A stretch of 64,000 nt of DNA from Micavibrio_B sp964399985 (GTDB lineage: Bacteria > Pseudomonadota > Alphaproteobacteria > Micavibrionales > Micavibrionaceae). Positions within the stretch are counted from its first letter, which is position 1. The number at the start of each line of letters is the position of its first letter. A program made the position numbers and the translations under genes. Shown one piece after another: positions 16,594-25,617 of the stretch. The stretch is from the NCBI GenBank assembly GCA_964399985.1, contig CAYNRY010000002.1:1-64000 (forward strand). The letters run 5' to 3'. The notes below the pieces were generated by a model that had not been told where the DNA came from, ran no database searches, and was given only the letters and a program-made list of their open reading frames with translations.

Positions 16594-18984
16594 ATGAAAT
16601 TCACATTAAGCTGGCTCAAAGAGCATCTTGATACCACCGCAACGCTTGAGGACATTGTCCTGAAGCTGACCGATATCGGTTTAGAAGTCGAAGACGTGCA
16701 GGACCGGGCGGCGATTTATTCGCAGTTCAAACTGGTTGAGATTATCGAAGCCGAAAAGCATCCGAATGCAGATCGCCTTAAAGTCTGTCAGGTAAAAACC
16801 GAAAATGGCATGACGCAGATTGTCTGTGGAGCGCCTAACGCTAGAGCAGGCCTCAAGGCTTTTCATGCGCCGGAAAGCTCCGTTATTCCGTCTAACGGCA
16901 TGGTGATGAAGAAATCCAAAATCCGCGATGTTGAATCGAACGGCATGATGGTGTCCGCCGCCGAGATGTCTTTGTCCGATGAGAGCGACGGCATTATCGA
17001 AGCTGATACGTCTTTAGCGATTGGCACAACCATTGCCGATGCGCTGGGCCTTGGCGATCCAATCATCGAAATCAATCTAACTCCTAACCGCCCTGATTGC
17101 GCCGGCGTGCGCGGTATTGCGCGGGATTTGGCAGCCGCAGGACTTGGGACGTTAAAGCCTTTAGATACAAAAACCGTCAAAGGAAGTTTTAAATCCCCGA
17201 TTTCCGTGACAATCGAGAACAAAGAGGCTTGCCCCCTATTCTTGGGACGCTACATCAAGGGCGTAAAAAACGGAGCGTTCCCGGAGTGCGCTGCGAATAC
17301 ACTCAAAGCCATAGGCCAGAAGCCGATTTCGACGCTGGTAGATATCACCAATTACATGTCTATCGATCTTTGCCGTCCGCTTCACGTTTTCGATGCCGAT
17401 AAGATCAAAGGGAATATCCATGTCCGCCTTGCCAAGAAAGGCGAAGAGTTTTTAGCGCTGAACGGCAAGACTTACCAACTCGATGATTTTATGACCGTTG
17501 TCTGCGACGATAGCAGCGTTATCGGTCTTGCAGGCGTGATGGGCGGCGAAAGCACTGCCGTGTCCGACACCACTACTAATGTCTATCTGGAAGTTGCCTA
17601 TTTCGACCCTTACCGCACGGCAAAAACCGGCCGCGCGCTTGGCATCAATTCCGATGCGCGTTACCGTTTCGAGCGCGGGATCGATCCGGAATTCACTATA
17701 GAGGCAATGGATATCGCCACTAATGCTATTCTGGAATTCTGCGGCGGCGAAGCGAGCGAAACCGTTCAAGCTGGTGACGTCCCTGCATGGAAGCGCGAGA
17801 TCACATGGCGCAAGGAGGTGGCGTCTAAAATTCTCGGCTTTGATATTCCGTTTGAGACGCAGACGAAAATCCTGACCGATCTTGGCTTTATCATTTCCGG
17901 TGATAAGGTCACACCCCCGTCATGGCGCCCTGATATTGAAGGCGAAGTTGATCTGGTTGAAGAGATCGCCCGTATTTACGGCTTTGATAAAATTCCGAGC
18001 ATTTCTGTCACCCGGGATTCATCAGTTGCGAAAACTGCCGAGACAAATCTGGGTATGCGTATGCGAAAATCCCGTAATATTCTCGCGGCTTCCGGTTTGC
18101 AGGAATGCGTGACATGGTCGTTTATGCCATCTTCTCTCGCCGCCAAGTTCGGCGCGAATGATGCGCAATCAAAAGCACTAACACTGCAAAACCCAATCAG
18201 CGCCGATCTCGACCAGATGCGCCCCAGTGCCTTACCGAATTTGATCGAAGCGGCCAAGCGTAATGCCAATCGCGGTTACGCTGATGTCGCCTTATTTGAA
18301 GTCGGACCTGTTTTTAAAGGAACAGATATTCAGGATCAGCAGATCGTCGCCACCGGACTTCGCGCCGGATCAAATTCTTCCCGCCATTGGAACGAAACCG
18401 TTCGCAGCGTTGATGCCTATGATGTCAAAGCCGATGCTTTGCGCGTTATCGAAGCCTGCGGCGTGCCATCTGGTAATGTCCAGATTTCACGAGATGTGCC
18501 ATCCTATTATCACCCGGGACGCTCCGGCGCGTTGAAGCTCGGCCCGATGGTTCTCGCTTATTTCGGTGAAATTCATCCAGCACTCTTGCAGGAAATGGAT
18601 ATCAAATCATCAGTCGCCGGTTTTGAAACTTTTATCGAAGCCTTGCCCGAGCAGAAGAAAAAAAGCAATTCAACCGCCCTGCCGCCGCTTAAACTCTCCG
18701 ACTTCCAGCCTGTATCGCGTGACTTCGCTTTCCTCACCGACAGCACTGTTGATGCCGATGCTTTTGTCAAAACTATCAAGCTCGTTGACCGCGAGCTTAT
18801 TACCGATGTCTCAATCTTTGATATTTACACGGGCAAAGGCGTGGAAGACGGCAAAAAATCCGTTGCGGTCGCAGTGACATTGCAGCCGAAAGAGCGCACG
18901 CTTACCGATAGCGAAATCGAAGGGCTATCCAAGAAAATCGTTGATGCAGTAACAGCCAAAACAGGGTCGAGCCTGCGCGGTTAA
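16594..18984 (+). CDS. pheT: Phenylalanyl-tRNA synthetase beta subunit
   Basis: Structural and editing subunit of the synthetase; the B3/B4 domain hydrolyses mischarged Tyr-tRNA. In order: N-terminal domain, OB-fold tRNA-binding domain (KLVEIIEAEKHPNADRLKVC, residues 45-150), B3/B4 editing domain (around ITNYMSIDLCRPLHVFDADK), B5 with the DNA-binding-like fold (FDIPFETQTKILTDLGF), catalytic-like core, and C-terminal FDX-ACB anticodon domain (LSDFQPVSRDFAFL). At 796 residues the length is normal. It starts about 850 bases after pheS and must have its own promoter or long read-through. It ends in a hairpin shared with fadD. Confidence 0.98.
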   Translation: MKFTLSWLKEHLDTTATLEDIVLKLTDIGLEVEDVQDRAAIYSQFKLVEIIEAEKHPNADRLKVCQVKTENGMTQIVCGAPNARAGLKAFHAPESSVIPSNGMVMKKSKIRDVESNGMMVSAAEMSLSDESDGIIEADTSLAIGTTIADALGLGDPIIEINLTPNRPDCAGVRGIARDLAAAGLGTLKPLDTKTVKGSFKSPISVTIENKEACPLFLGRYIKGVKNGAFPECAANTLKAIGQKPISTLVDITNYMSIDLCRPLHVFDADKIKGNIHVRLAKKGEEFLALNGKTYQLDDFMTVVCDDSSVIGLAGVMGGESTAVSDTTTNVYLEVAYFDPYRTAKTGRALGINSDARYRFERGIDPEFTIEAMDIATNAILEFCGGEASETVQAGDVPAWKREITWRKEVASKILGFDIPFETQTKILTDLGFIISGDKVTPPSWRPDIEGEVDLVEEIARIYGFDKIPSISVTRDSSVAKTAETNLGMRMRKSRNILAASGLQECVTWSFMPSSLAAKFGANDAQSKALTLQNPISADLDQMRPSALPNLIEAAKRNANRGYADVALFEVGPVFKGTDIQDQQIVATGLRAGSNSSRHWNETVRSVDAYDVKADALRVIEACGVPSGNVQISRDVPSYYHPGRSGALKLGPMVLAYFGEIHPALLQEMDIKSSVAGFETFIEALPEQKKKSNSTALPPLKLSDFQPVSRDFAFLTDSTVDADAFVKTIKLVDRELITDVSIFDIYTGKGVEDGKKSVAVAVTLQPKERTLTDSEIEGLSKKIVDAVTAKTGSSLRG

Positions 18985-18995
18985 GCAGGCTCGAC
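18966..18995. terminator. Bidirectional hairpin built from the last codons of pheT and fadD
   Basis: GTCGAGCCTG (18966-18975) and CAGGCTCGAC (18986-18995) are perfect inverted repeats around a 10-base loop that contains the overlapping stop codons of both genes. On the plus strand a T-rich stretch (AATCTTCTCTTTTTC) follows. It probably ends both convergent transcripts. Confidence 0.6.
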
Positions 18996-20678
18996 AATCT
19001 TCTCTTTTTCTTCAACCAGAATATCTTTGCGCGACAGCTTACCGATCATGGTTTTCGGCAAAGGCTTTTCGCGGAATTCCACTTTTCGCGGCATTTCGAT
19101 CGGCGAAATCTTATCTTTCAAAAATTCCTTTAAGCCGTCGATGGTCAGGCTCTGACCGGCTTTGAGCTTCACCCATGCTTTCGGCACTTCGCCGCGCTGT
19201 TCATCCGGTATACCGGCGACGATACATTCCTCGACAGCTGGATGCAGGTAGATGGCTTCCTCGATAATGCGCGGATAGACGTTATAGCCATTGACCAAGA
19301 TCAAATCCTTGATGCGGTCGACGATATAGAAGAAACCTTCCGCATCCATATAAGCGATATCGCCGGTACGCAGGAAATCACCACGCATGACCTGCGCCGT
19401 TTCCTCAGGCCTGTTCCAATAGCCTTTCATCACTTGTGGGCCCCTAATGCAAACCTCGCCGCGCTCGCCTTGCGCCACAAGTTCGCCCGTTTCCGGGTTT
19501 TGCAATTCGACAATCGTACCCGGGATCGGCAGACCGATAGAGCCCGACTTGGTCGTATTGTCGGTAGGATTGATACAGGCAATCGGCGAGCTTTCAGTCA
19601 GGCCGTAACCTTCGACCAGAACACAGCCCGACACCTCTTCGAATCTCTTCTTGACCTCGACCGGCAATGGCGCGCCGCCTGAAATGCAATATTTCAAAGA
19701 TGTCAGGTCATACTTGGACAAGTCCGAAATATTATTGATCGCCGTATAAATGGCCGGAACCGCCGGGAAATAATGCGGTTTTTTCTTCGAGATCGTCTCC
19801 AATGTCGGAACAAGCTCAAATTTCGGCAATGCAATAATTTCAAAACCGCATTTGACCGAAAAATTCATGACGCAGGTCATAGCGAAGACGTGGAAGAACG
19901 GGATCACACCCAGCATACGCTCTTGTCCGTGCACGGCTTCAGGAAACCAGGCGGTCGCCTGTTCGACATTGCTGCTTAAATTCGCATGGGTCAGCATCGC
20001 GCCTTTTGGGACGCCAGTTGTACCGCCGGTATATTGAAGAAGCGCGACGTCGTTGTGTACATCCACCGCCGGCCAGTCAAATTTGCCGTCATTGGAGAGA
20101 AGCTTTTCGAATTTGATATGACGGTCGTCATTGGGGACCGTCGCCACTTCCTTGGCTTTGACGATCGGGAAGAGCAAATTCTTTGGAAACGGCAAAATAT
20201 TGGCAAAGCTGCAAATAACGACCTGATTGAGGCGCGTTTTTTCCAGCATGATCGCCATTTTGTCGTAGATCATCTTGATGTCGCAGGTGATCATCAGATC
20301 GGTGCCTGAATCCTCAATCTGGTTCATCAGCTCTTTTTCCGAATAAAGCGGATTATAATTGACGATTGTGGCGCCGGTTTTGGCGATGGCGTAGTAAGCG
20401 ATCAGGAAATACGGCGTATTGGGCAGGCAAATTCCGACCTTAACGCCTTTTTCAACTCCGACGTCGTGCAGGCCTTTGGCCATTTTATCGGTCAGCTGGC
20501 CGATCTGCTCCCAGGTCCATTTCTTACCCATGAAGTCAAAGGCTGGACGGTCGCCAAATTTGCGGCGTGTCACTTCCAGATAGGTATAGATGGGGACGGC
20601 AGGAATTTCTTTATTCCACGATACTTTGGACGGATAATTTTTTTCCCAGATATAGGAGGAGGAAGTAGATGAGGTCAT
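18981..20678 (-). CDS. fadD: Long-chain fatty acid-CoA ligase
   Basis: An acyl-CoA synthetase of the ANL superfamily that activates fatty acids through an acyl-AMP intermediate. Motifs: the P-loop YTGGTTGVPKGAMLTH (residues about 215-230), GYGLTESSP (adenine binding), YMDAEGFFYIVDRIKDLI (the hinge D and R), and the C-terminal catalytic lysine region PKTMIGKLSRK. At 565 residues it is typical of FadD. No membrane segment. It overlaps the end of pheT by four bases, convergently. Confidence 0.92.
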   Translation of the reverse strand: MTSSTSSSYIWEKNYPSKVSWNKEIPAVPIYTYLEVTRRKFGDRPAFDFMGKKWTWEQIGQLTDKMAKGLHDVGVEKGVKVGICLPNTPYFLIAYYAIAKTGATIVNYNPLYSEKELMNQIEDSGTDLMITCDIKMIYDKMAIMLEKTRLNQVVICSFANILPFPKNLLFPIVKAKEVATVPNDDRHIKFEKLLSNDGKFDWPAVDVHNDVALLQYTGGTTGVPKGAMLTHANLSSNVEQATAWFPEAVHGQERMLGVIPFFHVFAMTCVMNFSVKCGFEIIALPKFELVPTLETISKKKPHYFPAVPAIYTAINNISDLSKYDLTSLKYCISGGAPLPVEVKKRFEEVSGCVLVEGYGLTESSPIACINPTDNTTKSGSIGLPIPGTIVELQNPETGELVAQGERGEVCIRGPQVMKGYWNRPEETAQVMRGDFLRTGDIAYMDAEGFFYIVDRIKDLILVNGYNVYPRIIEEAIYLHPAVEECIVAGIPDEQRGEVPKAWVKLKAGQSLTIDGLKEFLKDKISPIEMPRKVEFREKPLPKTMIGKLSRKDILVEEKEKIVEPA

Positions 20679-20955
20679 TCTGTTTCCTTATTTATACTGC
20701 ACTGCACATAAACGCTTGATACAATTAGGTCTTTTAAGTGTAACACTCAAAATCCGCCCTGTCATATTTTTTGAAGCTTTGTTTCTGATGGGAACTCTTT
20801 TGTGTTCTAAAACGTAAGTATAGATGCGCGTTAAAGGCATGATTTCTAATGTATGCAGCGATTTCATAAGTGCTGAATAAACTGGACGTCCTGCAAAAAA
20901 TGCGTTACTTATTTTCCTTAGTCATATTAGTACTTCTGCCGGGGGGCATGAAAAC

Positions 20956-21480
20956 TTGTCTATAGCACAACACACATATCCGGCACCGGACGCAGACGCG
21001 ATTCCTGTGCGCGCTCGTCTTAAGTGGTTTAACGCCGCTAAAGGTTTTGGCTTCGTTATACCGGACGACAATCCAGCGGATGCCTTTCTTCATGTTACTC
21101 AATTACAAAAACTGGGTATGCATGGCCTAGGCGAAGGTGCCATGATCCGCTGTCATATTGATTATGGCGACAAGGGCGCAACCGTTACCCATGTCGTTGA
21201 AATTATCGATCCAGGCATATTACCGCCTGATCTAATGGCACATGACGTTGAAAACGCCGCTCCTTTTAGCAGTAAAGGCATCGTTAAGTGGTACAAGGCC
21301 GATAAAGGCTTTGGCTTTGTTACGCCCGATGATGGCATGAAGGACATCTTCATTCATAAAAGCTGTCTCGACCGTGAAAAGATAGAAACCCTCTATCCCG
21401 GACAGCGCGTTCGCATTACCTTCAAAACATTGCAAAAAGGCCGCGAAGCGGTTTCTATTTCAGTCGAAGAAACGCCGTAA
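20956..21480 (+). CDS. Double cold-shock-domain protein
   Basis: Two cold-shock domains in tandem, each with RNP1 and RNP2 motifs: LKWFNAAKGFGFVIP with DAFLHVTQL in the first half, and VKWYKADKGFGFVTP with DIFIHKSCL in the second. Such proteins bind single-stranded RNA or DNA and act as RNA chaperones. Two-domain forms of about 170-200 residues are common in alphaproteobacteria. The reading frame begins with TTG at 20956 after a G-rich stretch. The nearest upstream ATG (20948) hits a stop after five codons. The TTG start is plausible but not certain. Confidence 0.88.
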   Translation: MSIAQHTYPAPDADAIPVRARLKWFNAAKGFGFVIPDDNPADAFLHVTQLQKLGMHGLGEGAMIRCHIDYGDKGATVTHVVEIIDPGILPPDLMAHDVENAAPFSSKGIVKWYKADKGFGFVTPDDGMKDIFIHKSCLDREKIETLYPGQRVRITFKTLQKGREAVSISVEETP

Positions 21481-21483
21481 ATT

Positions 21484-21512
21484 AAAAAACCGGACATTAA
21501 GCCCGGCTTTTT
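21484..21512. terminator. Terminator between the cold-shock gene and gcrA
   Basis: AAAACCGG and CCGGCTTTTT form a short GC stem with A/T flanks, usable in both directions by the two convergent genes. Confidence 0.6.
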
Positions 21513-21542
21513 AACTCAGTAACTCATTGAATTATTTTATAG

Positions 21543-22055
21543 TTATCCGGCAGTCTTACGAACGACATTGGTATCGATTTTTGCCAGTTCATCGACTTTT
21601 AATTTACCGCGTGTGCTGGCCTGATAGGCAAGGCGCGTATGATTGTCGCAATAGGTCATGCCTGGAGAGGCATTACAGCCACAAAATTTGAAGCCTTCCT
21701 GTTTCGGGTCACCGATTGGCCAGCGGCAGGTGCTTTCACGCAACTCGGTTAGTTGAATGCCTTTGATCGGAATATTTTCTTCCCGCATCGAGGGCTGGAT
21801 CGGCGCGGATGGAACCCGCTCGCGAATTGTAATCTTTGGCGCTCTCTGATCGTTGGAAACCTTGCTTAACGCTGCTTCGACACGACCACCTGTTCCCTGA
21901 ACAGGAGAAACACGGCCCGAAAGTTTCAGGCGATGGGCTTTACCGATAACGGCATTACGCGTAACACCGCCCAGCATTTTAGCAATTTCCGCGGCGGTTT
22001 TACCTTCGCCCCAAAGTTGCTTGAGTTGTGAAACTCTTTCATCAGTCCAGCTCAA
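21543..22055 (-). CDS. gcrA: GcrA cell cycle regulator
   Basis: An alphaproteobacterial sigma70 cofactor that binds promoters carrying CcrM-methylated GANTC sites and drives cell-cycle genes. The N-terminus MSWTDERVSQLKQLWGEG, AAEIAKMLGG, TRNAVIGKAHRLKLSGR is the signature helix-turn-helix. A variable linker follows, then a cysteine-containing C-terminal part (CRWPIGDPKQEGFKFCG and MTYCDNH) that interacts with sigma. At 170 residues it matches the family. Three GANTC sites lie in its upstream region. Confidence 0.95.
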   Translation of the reverse strand: MSWTDERVSQLKQLWGEGKTAAEIAKMLGGVTRNAVIGKAHRLKLSGRVSPVQGTGGRVEAALSKVSNDQRAPKITIRERVPSAPIQPSMREENIPIKGIQLTELRESTCRWPIGDPKQEGFKFCGCNASPGMTYCDNHTRLAYQASTRGKLKVDELAKIDTNVVRKTAG

Positions 22056-22123
22056 TTGTTATCTCCCCATCAAAAATTATTTGAATGCATGTCTGGAATA
22101 CAATTTTAGCTTATCACCTGCAT

Positions 22124-22150
22124 GATTCACTCGCCAAGAATCGCTGATTC
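22124..22150. promoter_or_regulatory. Cluster of three GANTC (CcrM) sites upstream of gcrA
   Basis: GATTC at 22124, GAATC at 22138 and GATTC at 22146 fall within 27 bp, about 70-95 bp upstream of the gcrA start. GANTC is the CcrM methylation target and GcrA acts through it, so methylation-sensitive autoregulation is possible. The last two sites form the arms of a hairpin (22136-22152) followed by T's on the plus strand. Confidence 0.5.
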
Positions 22151-22218
22151 TTTTTTACGATTTATCCACAACGGATAAAATTCATGATGTAACTGTTTTT
22201 AACCTTGACGCAGACGCA

Positions 22219-23124
22219 TTATGCGTCGTGGTCCAATCCCCACTCGGCATAATATTCAGGATTGTCATGCCATTTTTCACTCACGCGGACGAAAAGATTC
22301 AAGTGAACCTTGCTCTCAAGAATTTCTTCGAGTTCTTTTCTTGAAGCCGTGCCGATTTGTTTCAACTTTGATCCACCTTTACCGACGACAATTCCTTTTT
22401 GTGAATCGCGTTCGACATGAATGATCTGGCGAATACGCACGTCACCGTTTTCAAACTGTTCCCATTCTTCGGTTTGCACAGTTGTCGAATAAGGTAGCTC
22501 TTCGTGCAGTTGATTAAAAATTTGTTCGCGCGTAATTTCCGCTGCCAAAAGACGCATTGGCAGATCCGTCATCTGGTCTTCGGCAAACAACCACGGACCT
22601 TCGGGTAAATTCTTGCCGATGTGACGGATTAAATCCTTTACGCCATTACCTTTGAGCGCGGAAATCATAAACGTCTGGCCAAAATCATATTCAGCGTTAA
22701 GCTTGGACGCCAGATCGAGAAAAGCCTGCGGCGAAATGGCATCTCCTTTATTCAACACCAGCCATACTTTTTTCAGATCGAGACTTTTAAGTTTTTTAAG
22801 AACCTCATTATCTTTGTTGCTGAACGGACGACTGGCATCGACGATGTATAAAGTTAAATCTGCCTCTTCAGAACTTCCCCATGCGGCAGAAACCATCGCA
22901 CGCTCGAGTCTGGTCGACGGCTTGAACAAACCCGGCGTATCCATCAGCACGACTTGCGTTTGATCCTCGATAAAAATCCCCAAAATCCGATTGCGCGTTG
23001 TTTGAACTTTTCTGGAAACGATACTGACTTTTGCCCCGACCATCTGGTTCACCAATGTCGACTTTCCTGCGTTCGGCGCGCCGAGGATCGCGACATAGCC
23101 GCAACGTGTTTGTTGATTAGTCAT
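22219..23124 (-). CDS. era: GTPase Era
   Basis: Essential GTPase that binds the 3' end of 16S rRNA during small-subunit maturation. G1 is LGAPNAGKSTLVNQ, G2 lies near KVQTTRNRILGI, G3 is MDTPGLF and G4 is LVLNKGD. The C-terminal KH domain has GIVVGKGGSKLKQIGTASRKEL. At 301 residues the length is normal. It overlaps rnc by 8 bases in the standard rnc-era order. Confidence 0.98.
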   Translation of the reverse strand: MTNQQTRCGYVAILGAPNAGKSTLVNQMVGAKVSIVSRKVQTTRNRILGIFIEDQTQVVLMDTPGLFKPSTRLERAMVSAAWGSSEEADLTLYIVDASRPFSNKDNEVLKKLKSLDLKKVWLVLNKGDAISPQAFLDLASKLNAEYDFGQTFMISALKGNGVKDLIRHIGKNLPEGPWLFAEDQMTDLPMRLLAAEITREQIFNQLHEELPYSTTVQTEEWEQFENGDVRIRQIIHVERDSQKGIVVGKGGSKLKQIGTASRKELEEILESKVHLNLFVRVSEKWHDNPEYYAEWGLDHDA

Positions 23125-23800
23125 TCCAGTGGTGTTCTTCCAAATAAGTCATGAATTTTTTTGCAGCTTCCTTTTCAGCAACACGTCGTGATGATCCCGT
23201 GCCAACCTGTATGCCGTATCCCTTGACCGTTACTGATACATGAAAGATCGGCGCATGATCTGGCCCTTCGCGCTTTATGATATCATATACTGGCACGCCA
23301 AGTTTTCGCGCCTGCGCCCATTCCTGCAATCCTGTTTTGGAATCGATCGGCGGCTCTTTCAGAATATGAATTTTTTCACCCCAAAGAGCTTCAATGACAG
23401 TGTGGCAGGCAGTAAGACCCTGATCGAGAAATATGGCACCGATCACAGCTTCCATTGAATCTGCCAGTAAATTATCCTGCTTAACTCCGCCAGCGGAGCG
23501 CTCACCATCCGATAATATAACGACATCCGGCAAACCGATTGCGATGGCAATCTCTACCAACGTGTCCGTACAAGCCAAGGCCGAGTGCCGCTTGGCAAGC
23601 CCGCCTTCGCTCTCAGATGGAAATGCCTTATAGACAATATCGGCGATCACAAGGCCCAAAACGCGGTCACCGAGAAATTCAAGACGCTCGTAATTATCGG
23701 CACCCTTACTGGAATGGGTGAGCGAGCGCTGTAACAAATCGCTATCGCTGAAATGATAACCCAGCCGATCCTGAAATATTTTCAGTTCTGCCGTCATCAT
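23117..23800 (-). CDS. rnc: Ribonuclease III
   Basis: Cleaves double-stranded RNA, chiefly the rRNA precursor. The signature is NYERLEFLGDRVLGLVIA, the second acidic site is ADSMEAVIGAIFLDQG, and the C-terminal double-stranded RNA-binding domain covers about residues 155-225 (GLQEWAQARKLGVPVY and RVAEKEAAKKFM). The ATG pair at 23797-23800 overlaps the lepB stop (ATGA) and gives 227 residues, the family length. The frame is open further upstream to 23869, but that would lie inside lepB. Confidence 0.97.
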   Translation of the reverse strand: MMTAELKIFQDRLGYHFSDSDLLQRSLTHSSKGADNYERLEFLGDRVLGLVIADIVYKAFPSESEGGLAKRHSALACTDTLVEIAIAIGLPDVVILSDGERSAGGVKQDNLLADSMEAVIGAIFLDQGLTACHTVIEALWGEKIHILKEPPIDSKTGLQEWAQARKLGVPVYDIIKREGPDHAPIFHVSVTVKGYGIQVGTGSSRRVAEKEAAKKFMTYLEEHHWND

Positions 23801-24582
23801 CCTGCCTTTAACGTGTGGCCATTGCCAATACGTTTTAAAATCCGTTCGTAGCGGACCGTCCATGGCCACTTCCAGAACTGGACGATGTTGGCGCTGCCAT
23901 TGGTCGAGAAGAAAATGACTTCTGCGCGTCCAACAAGGTTATCGTATGGAACATAGCCGACAAGATCGAGCACGCGACTGTCGCGCGAATTGTCGCGGTT
24001 ATCGCCCATCATGAAATAATGATTTTCCGGCACCGTGTATTTTTCGGTATTGTCGAGCGGCATATCATCGCCCTCTTCATATATCGTATGCACAACGCCG
24101 TTTGGCAAAGTTTCTTTATATTCGGTGGCTTTGACCAGCATGCCCTGCCCGTTATCGTATTCCGACATCTTAACGAGCTTGCGGTCAAGGCGCTTGTCAT
24201 TCACATAGACGCGGCCATTAATAACCTGCACCGTGTCGCCCGGCAAGCCGATGACGCGCTTGATGTAATCGATCGATGTATCGGTTGGCAGTTTGAAAAC
24301 GATGACATCGCCTTGCTCTGGTTTTTTGCCGTTGATGCGACCTTCGAACTTGGCAATACCGAAAGGAAAGGAATGCGCACTATAGCCATAGCTGTATTTA
24401 GATACAAACAAGTAATCGCCAACTAATAAATTTGGGATCATGGAGCCGGACGGAATATTAAACGGCTCGAACAAGAATGTCCTGATCAGCATTGCTAATA
24501 AGACGGCAATTACCGTCGTTTTGGCCAATTCGCCCCAGTCTTCTTTATCTTGCGGTTTTTTATCTTTGTCGCTCATAGTCAT
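23797..24582 (-). CDS. lepB: Signal peptidase I
   Basis: Membrane-bound serine/lysine protease that removes signal peptides from exported proteins. One N-terminal membrane anchor (residues about 18-38, ending RTFLFEPFNIP). Catalytic Ser in NIPSGSMIPNLLVGD, catalytic Lys in DYIKRVIGLPGD, and the conserved GDNRDNSRDSR box near the C-terminus. At 261 residues it is typical. Translationally coupled to rnc. An internal Met at codon 3 is an alternative start. Confidence 0.97.
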   Translation of the reverse strand: MTMSDKDKKPQDKEDWGELAKTTVIAVLLAMLIRTFLFEPFNIPSGSMIPNLLVGDYLFVSKYSYGYSAHSFPFGIAKFEGRINGKKPEQGDVIVFKLPTDTSIDYIKRVIGLPGDTVQVINGRVYVNDKRLDRKLVKMSEYDNGQGMLVKATEYKETLPNGVVHTIYEEGDDMPLDNTEKYTVPENHYFMMGDNRDNSRDSRVLDLVGYVPYDNLVGRAEVIFFSTNGSANIVQFWKWPWTVRYERILKRIGNGHTLKAG

Positions 24583-24621
24583 GATTTATCCGATTAAATA
24601 TATTAATTCCAGTGTAAGTAT

Positions 24622-25023
24622 TTACAGCGCCTCGATGATCACTTGCGCTTCGGCGATCGGCGGCTCGTCTGTCAAAGTCAGATGTATGGCCAGCGCCTTA
24701 CCTTCGGGTGTCAGGGCCTTGGCCCTTGCCAGCGCCCCATTGGTTAAAACAAGGTTCGGCTTGCCGAGCGCATCGTTTTCAACGCTGATATCTTTCATAT
24801 AGACGCCATTTGAAAATCCGGTGCCGAGCGCTTTGGAACATGCTTCCTTCGCTGCAAACCGTTTGGCATAAGTAGCGATATGCGTGCCGGCCTCGCGGCG
24901 ACGTTCCGCTTTTGCAATCTCAACCTTTGAGAAAACACGATTGATGAAACGCATACCAAATCTTTCAAGCGTCTTTTCAATCCGCCTTATATCAATGAGA
25001 TCGCTGCCAATGCCTATAATCAT
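24622..25023 (-). CDS. acpS: Holo-[acyl-carrier-protein] synthase
   Basis: Transfers phosphopantetheine from CoA to acyl carrier protein. The signature GIGSDLIDIRRIEKTLERFG at the start and RFAAKEACSKALGTG in the middle hold the Mg-binding Asp and Glu. At 133 residues it is the usual length. It overlaps the DUF2062 gene by four bases. Confidence 0.97.
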   Translation of the reverse strand: MIIGIGSDLIDIRRIEKTLERFGMRFINRVFSKVEIAKAERRREAGTHIATYAKRFAAKEACSKALGTGFSNGVYMKDISVENDALGKPNLVLTNGALARAKALTPEGKALAIHLTLTDEPPIAEAQVIIEAL

Positions 25024-25601
25024 TCGGTTTGCCCCGTGATACTGCGCGCCTCTTTATGCAGGCGGTTTTCTTTCCACATATGCTGCGTTTTGCGCAAATG
25101 ATCGATAATCCAGTGAAAAATAATATAAAAGACTGGAAAAGTAATGATCATGGCGATAAATCCGCCTGTGATCCATGGCGCCATTAAAGGCCATGGGTCG
25201 TGAGTGATTTCATGAACTAATTCTGCCCATTCAAAACGCCCCGGCATCTGGCGAACATTCAAGCCAAAATGGATAAAAGTAATTTTTCCGATCCAGTAGG
25301 AAAACCACCACATAAAGGGGAGCGTCCATGGATTTCCTATCAATGTGCCTAAAAAACCCGAAATCAGATTGGCCCGTAATATAAGGCACAAGGCGACGGC
25401 ACCAATAACATGCGTGCCGGGAAGCGGCGTAAAAGAAATAGCTGCGCCAATCGCAAGACCGGCGGCAATTTTATAATTACTATCTTTCAGGCGGACAACA
25501 CGGTGACGCCAGTAGCGCGAGGAGCGCCGAAGGCCCATCGAAGGCCAGACGCTTTCCTGAAATCTTTTTGACAGTGGTTTTGGCTGGCGGCTTGTAAACA
25601 T
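25020..25601 (-). CDS. DUF2062 domain membrane protein
   Basis: Conserved small inner-membrane protein of unknown function, 193 residues. The family core AAGLAIGAAISFTPLPGTHV is followed by a hydrophobic run containing GTLIGNPWTLPFMWW. Three to four membrane segments are predicted by eye. It sits between rsh and acpS, overlapping acpS by ATGA, as in many alphaproteobacteria. Role unknown. Confidence 0.85.
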   Translation of the reverse strand: MFTSRQPKPLSKRFQESVWPSMGLRRSSRYWRHRVVRLKDSNYKIAAGLAIGAAISFTPLPGTHVIGAVALCLILRANLISGFLGTLIGNPWTLPFMWWFSYWIGKITFIHFGLNVRQMPGRFEWAELVHEITHDPWPLMAPWITGGFIAMIITFPVFYIIFHWIIDHLRKTQHMWKENRLHKEARSITGQTE

Positions 25602-25617
25602 TTTCTAGCGTCCGCAT

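Noticed and set aside
22211..22227. Small palindrome at the era stop codon
   Set aside because: GACGCA/TGCGTC is only 6 bp with no T run after it on the minus strand. It is too weak to call a terminator.
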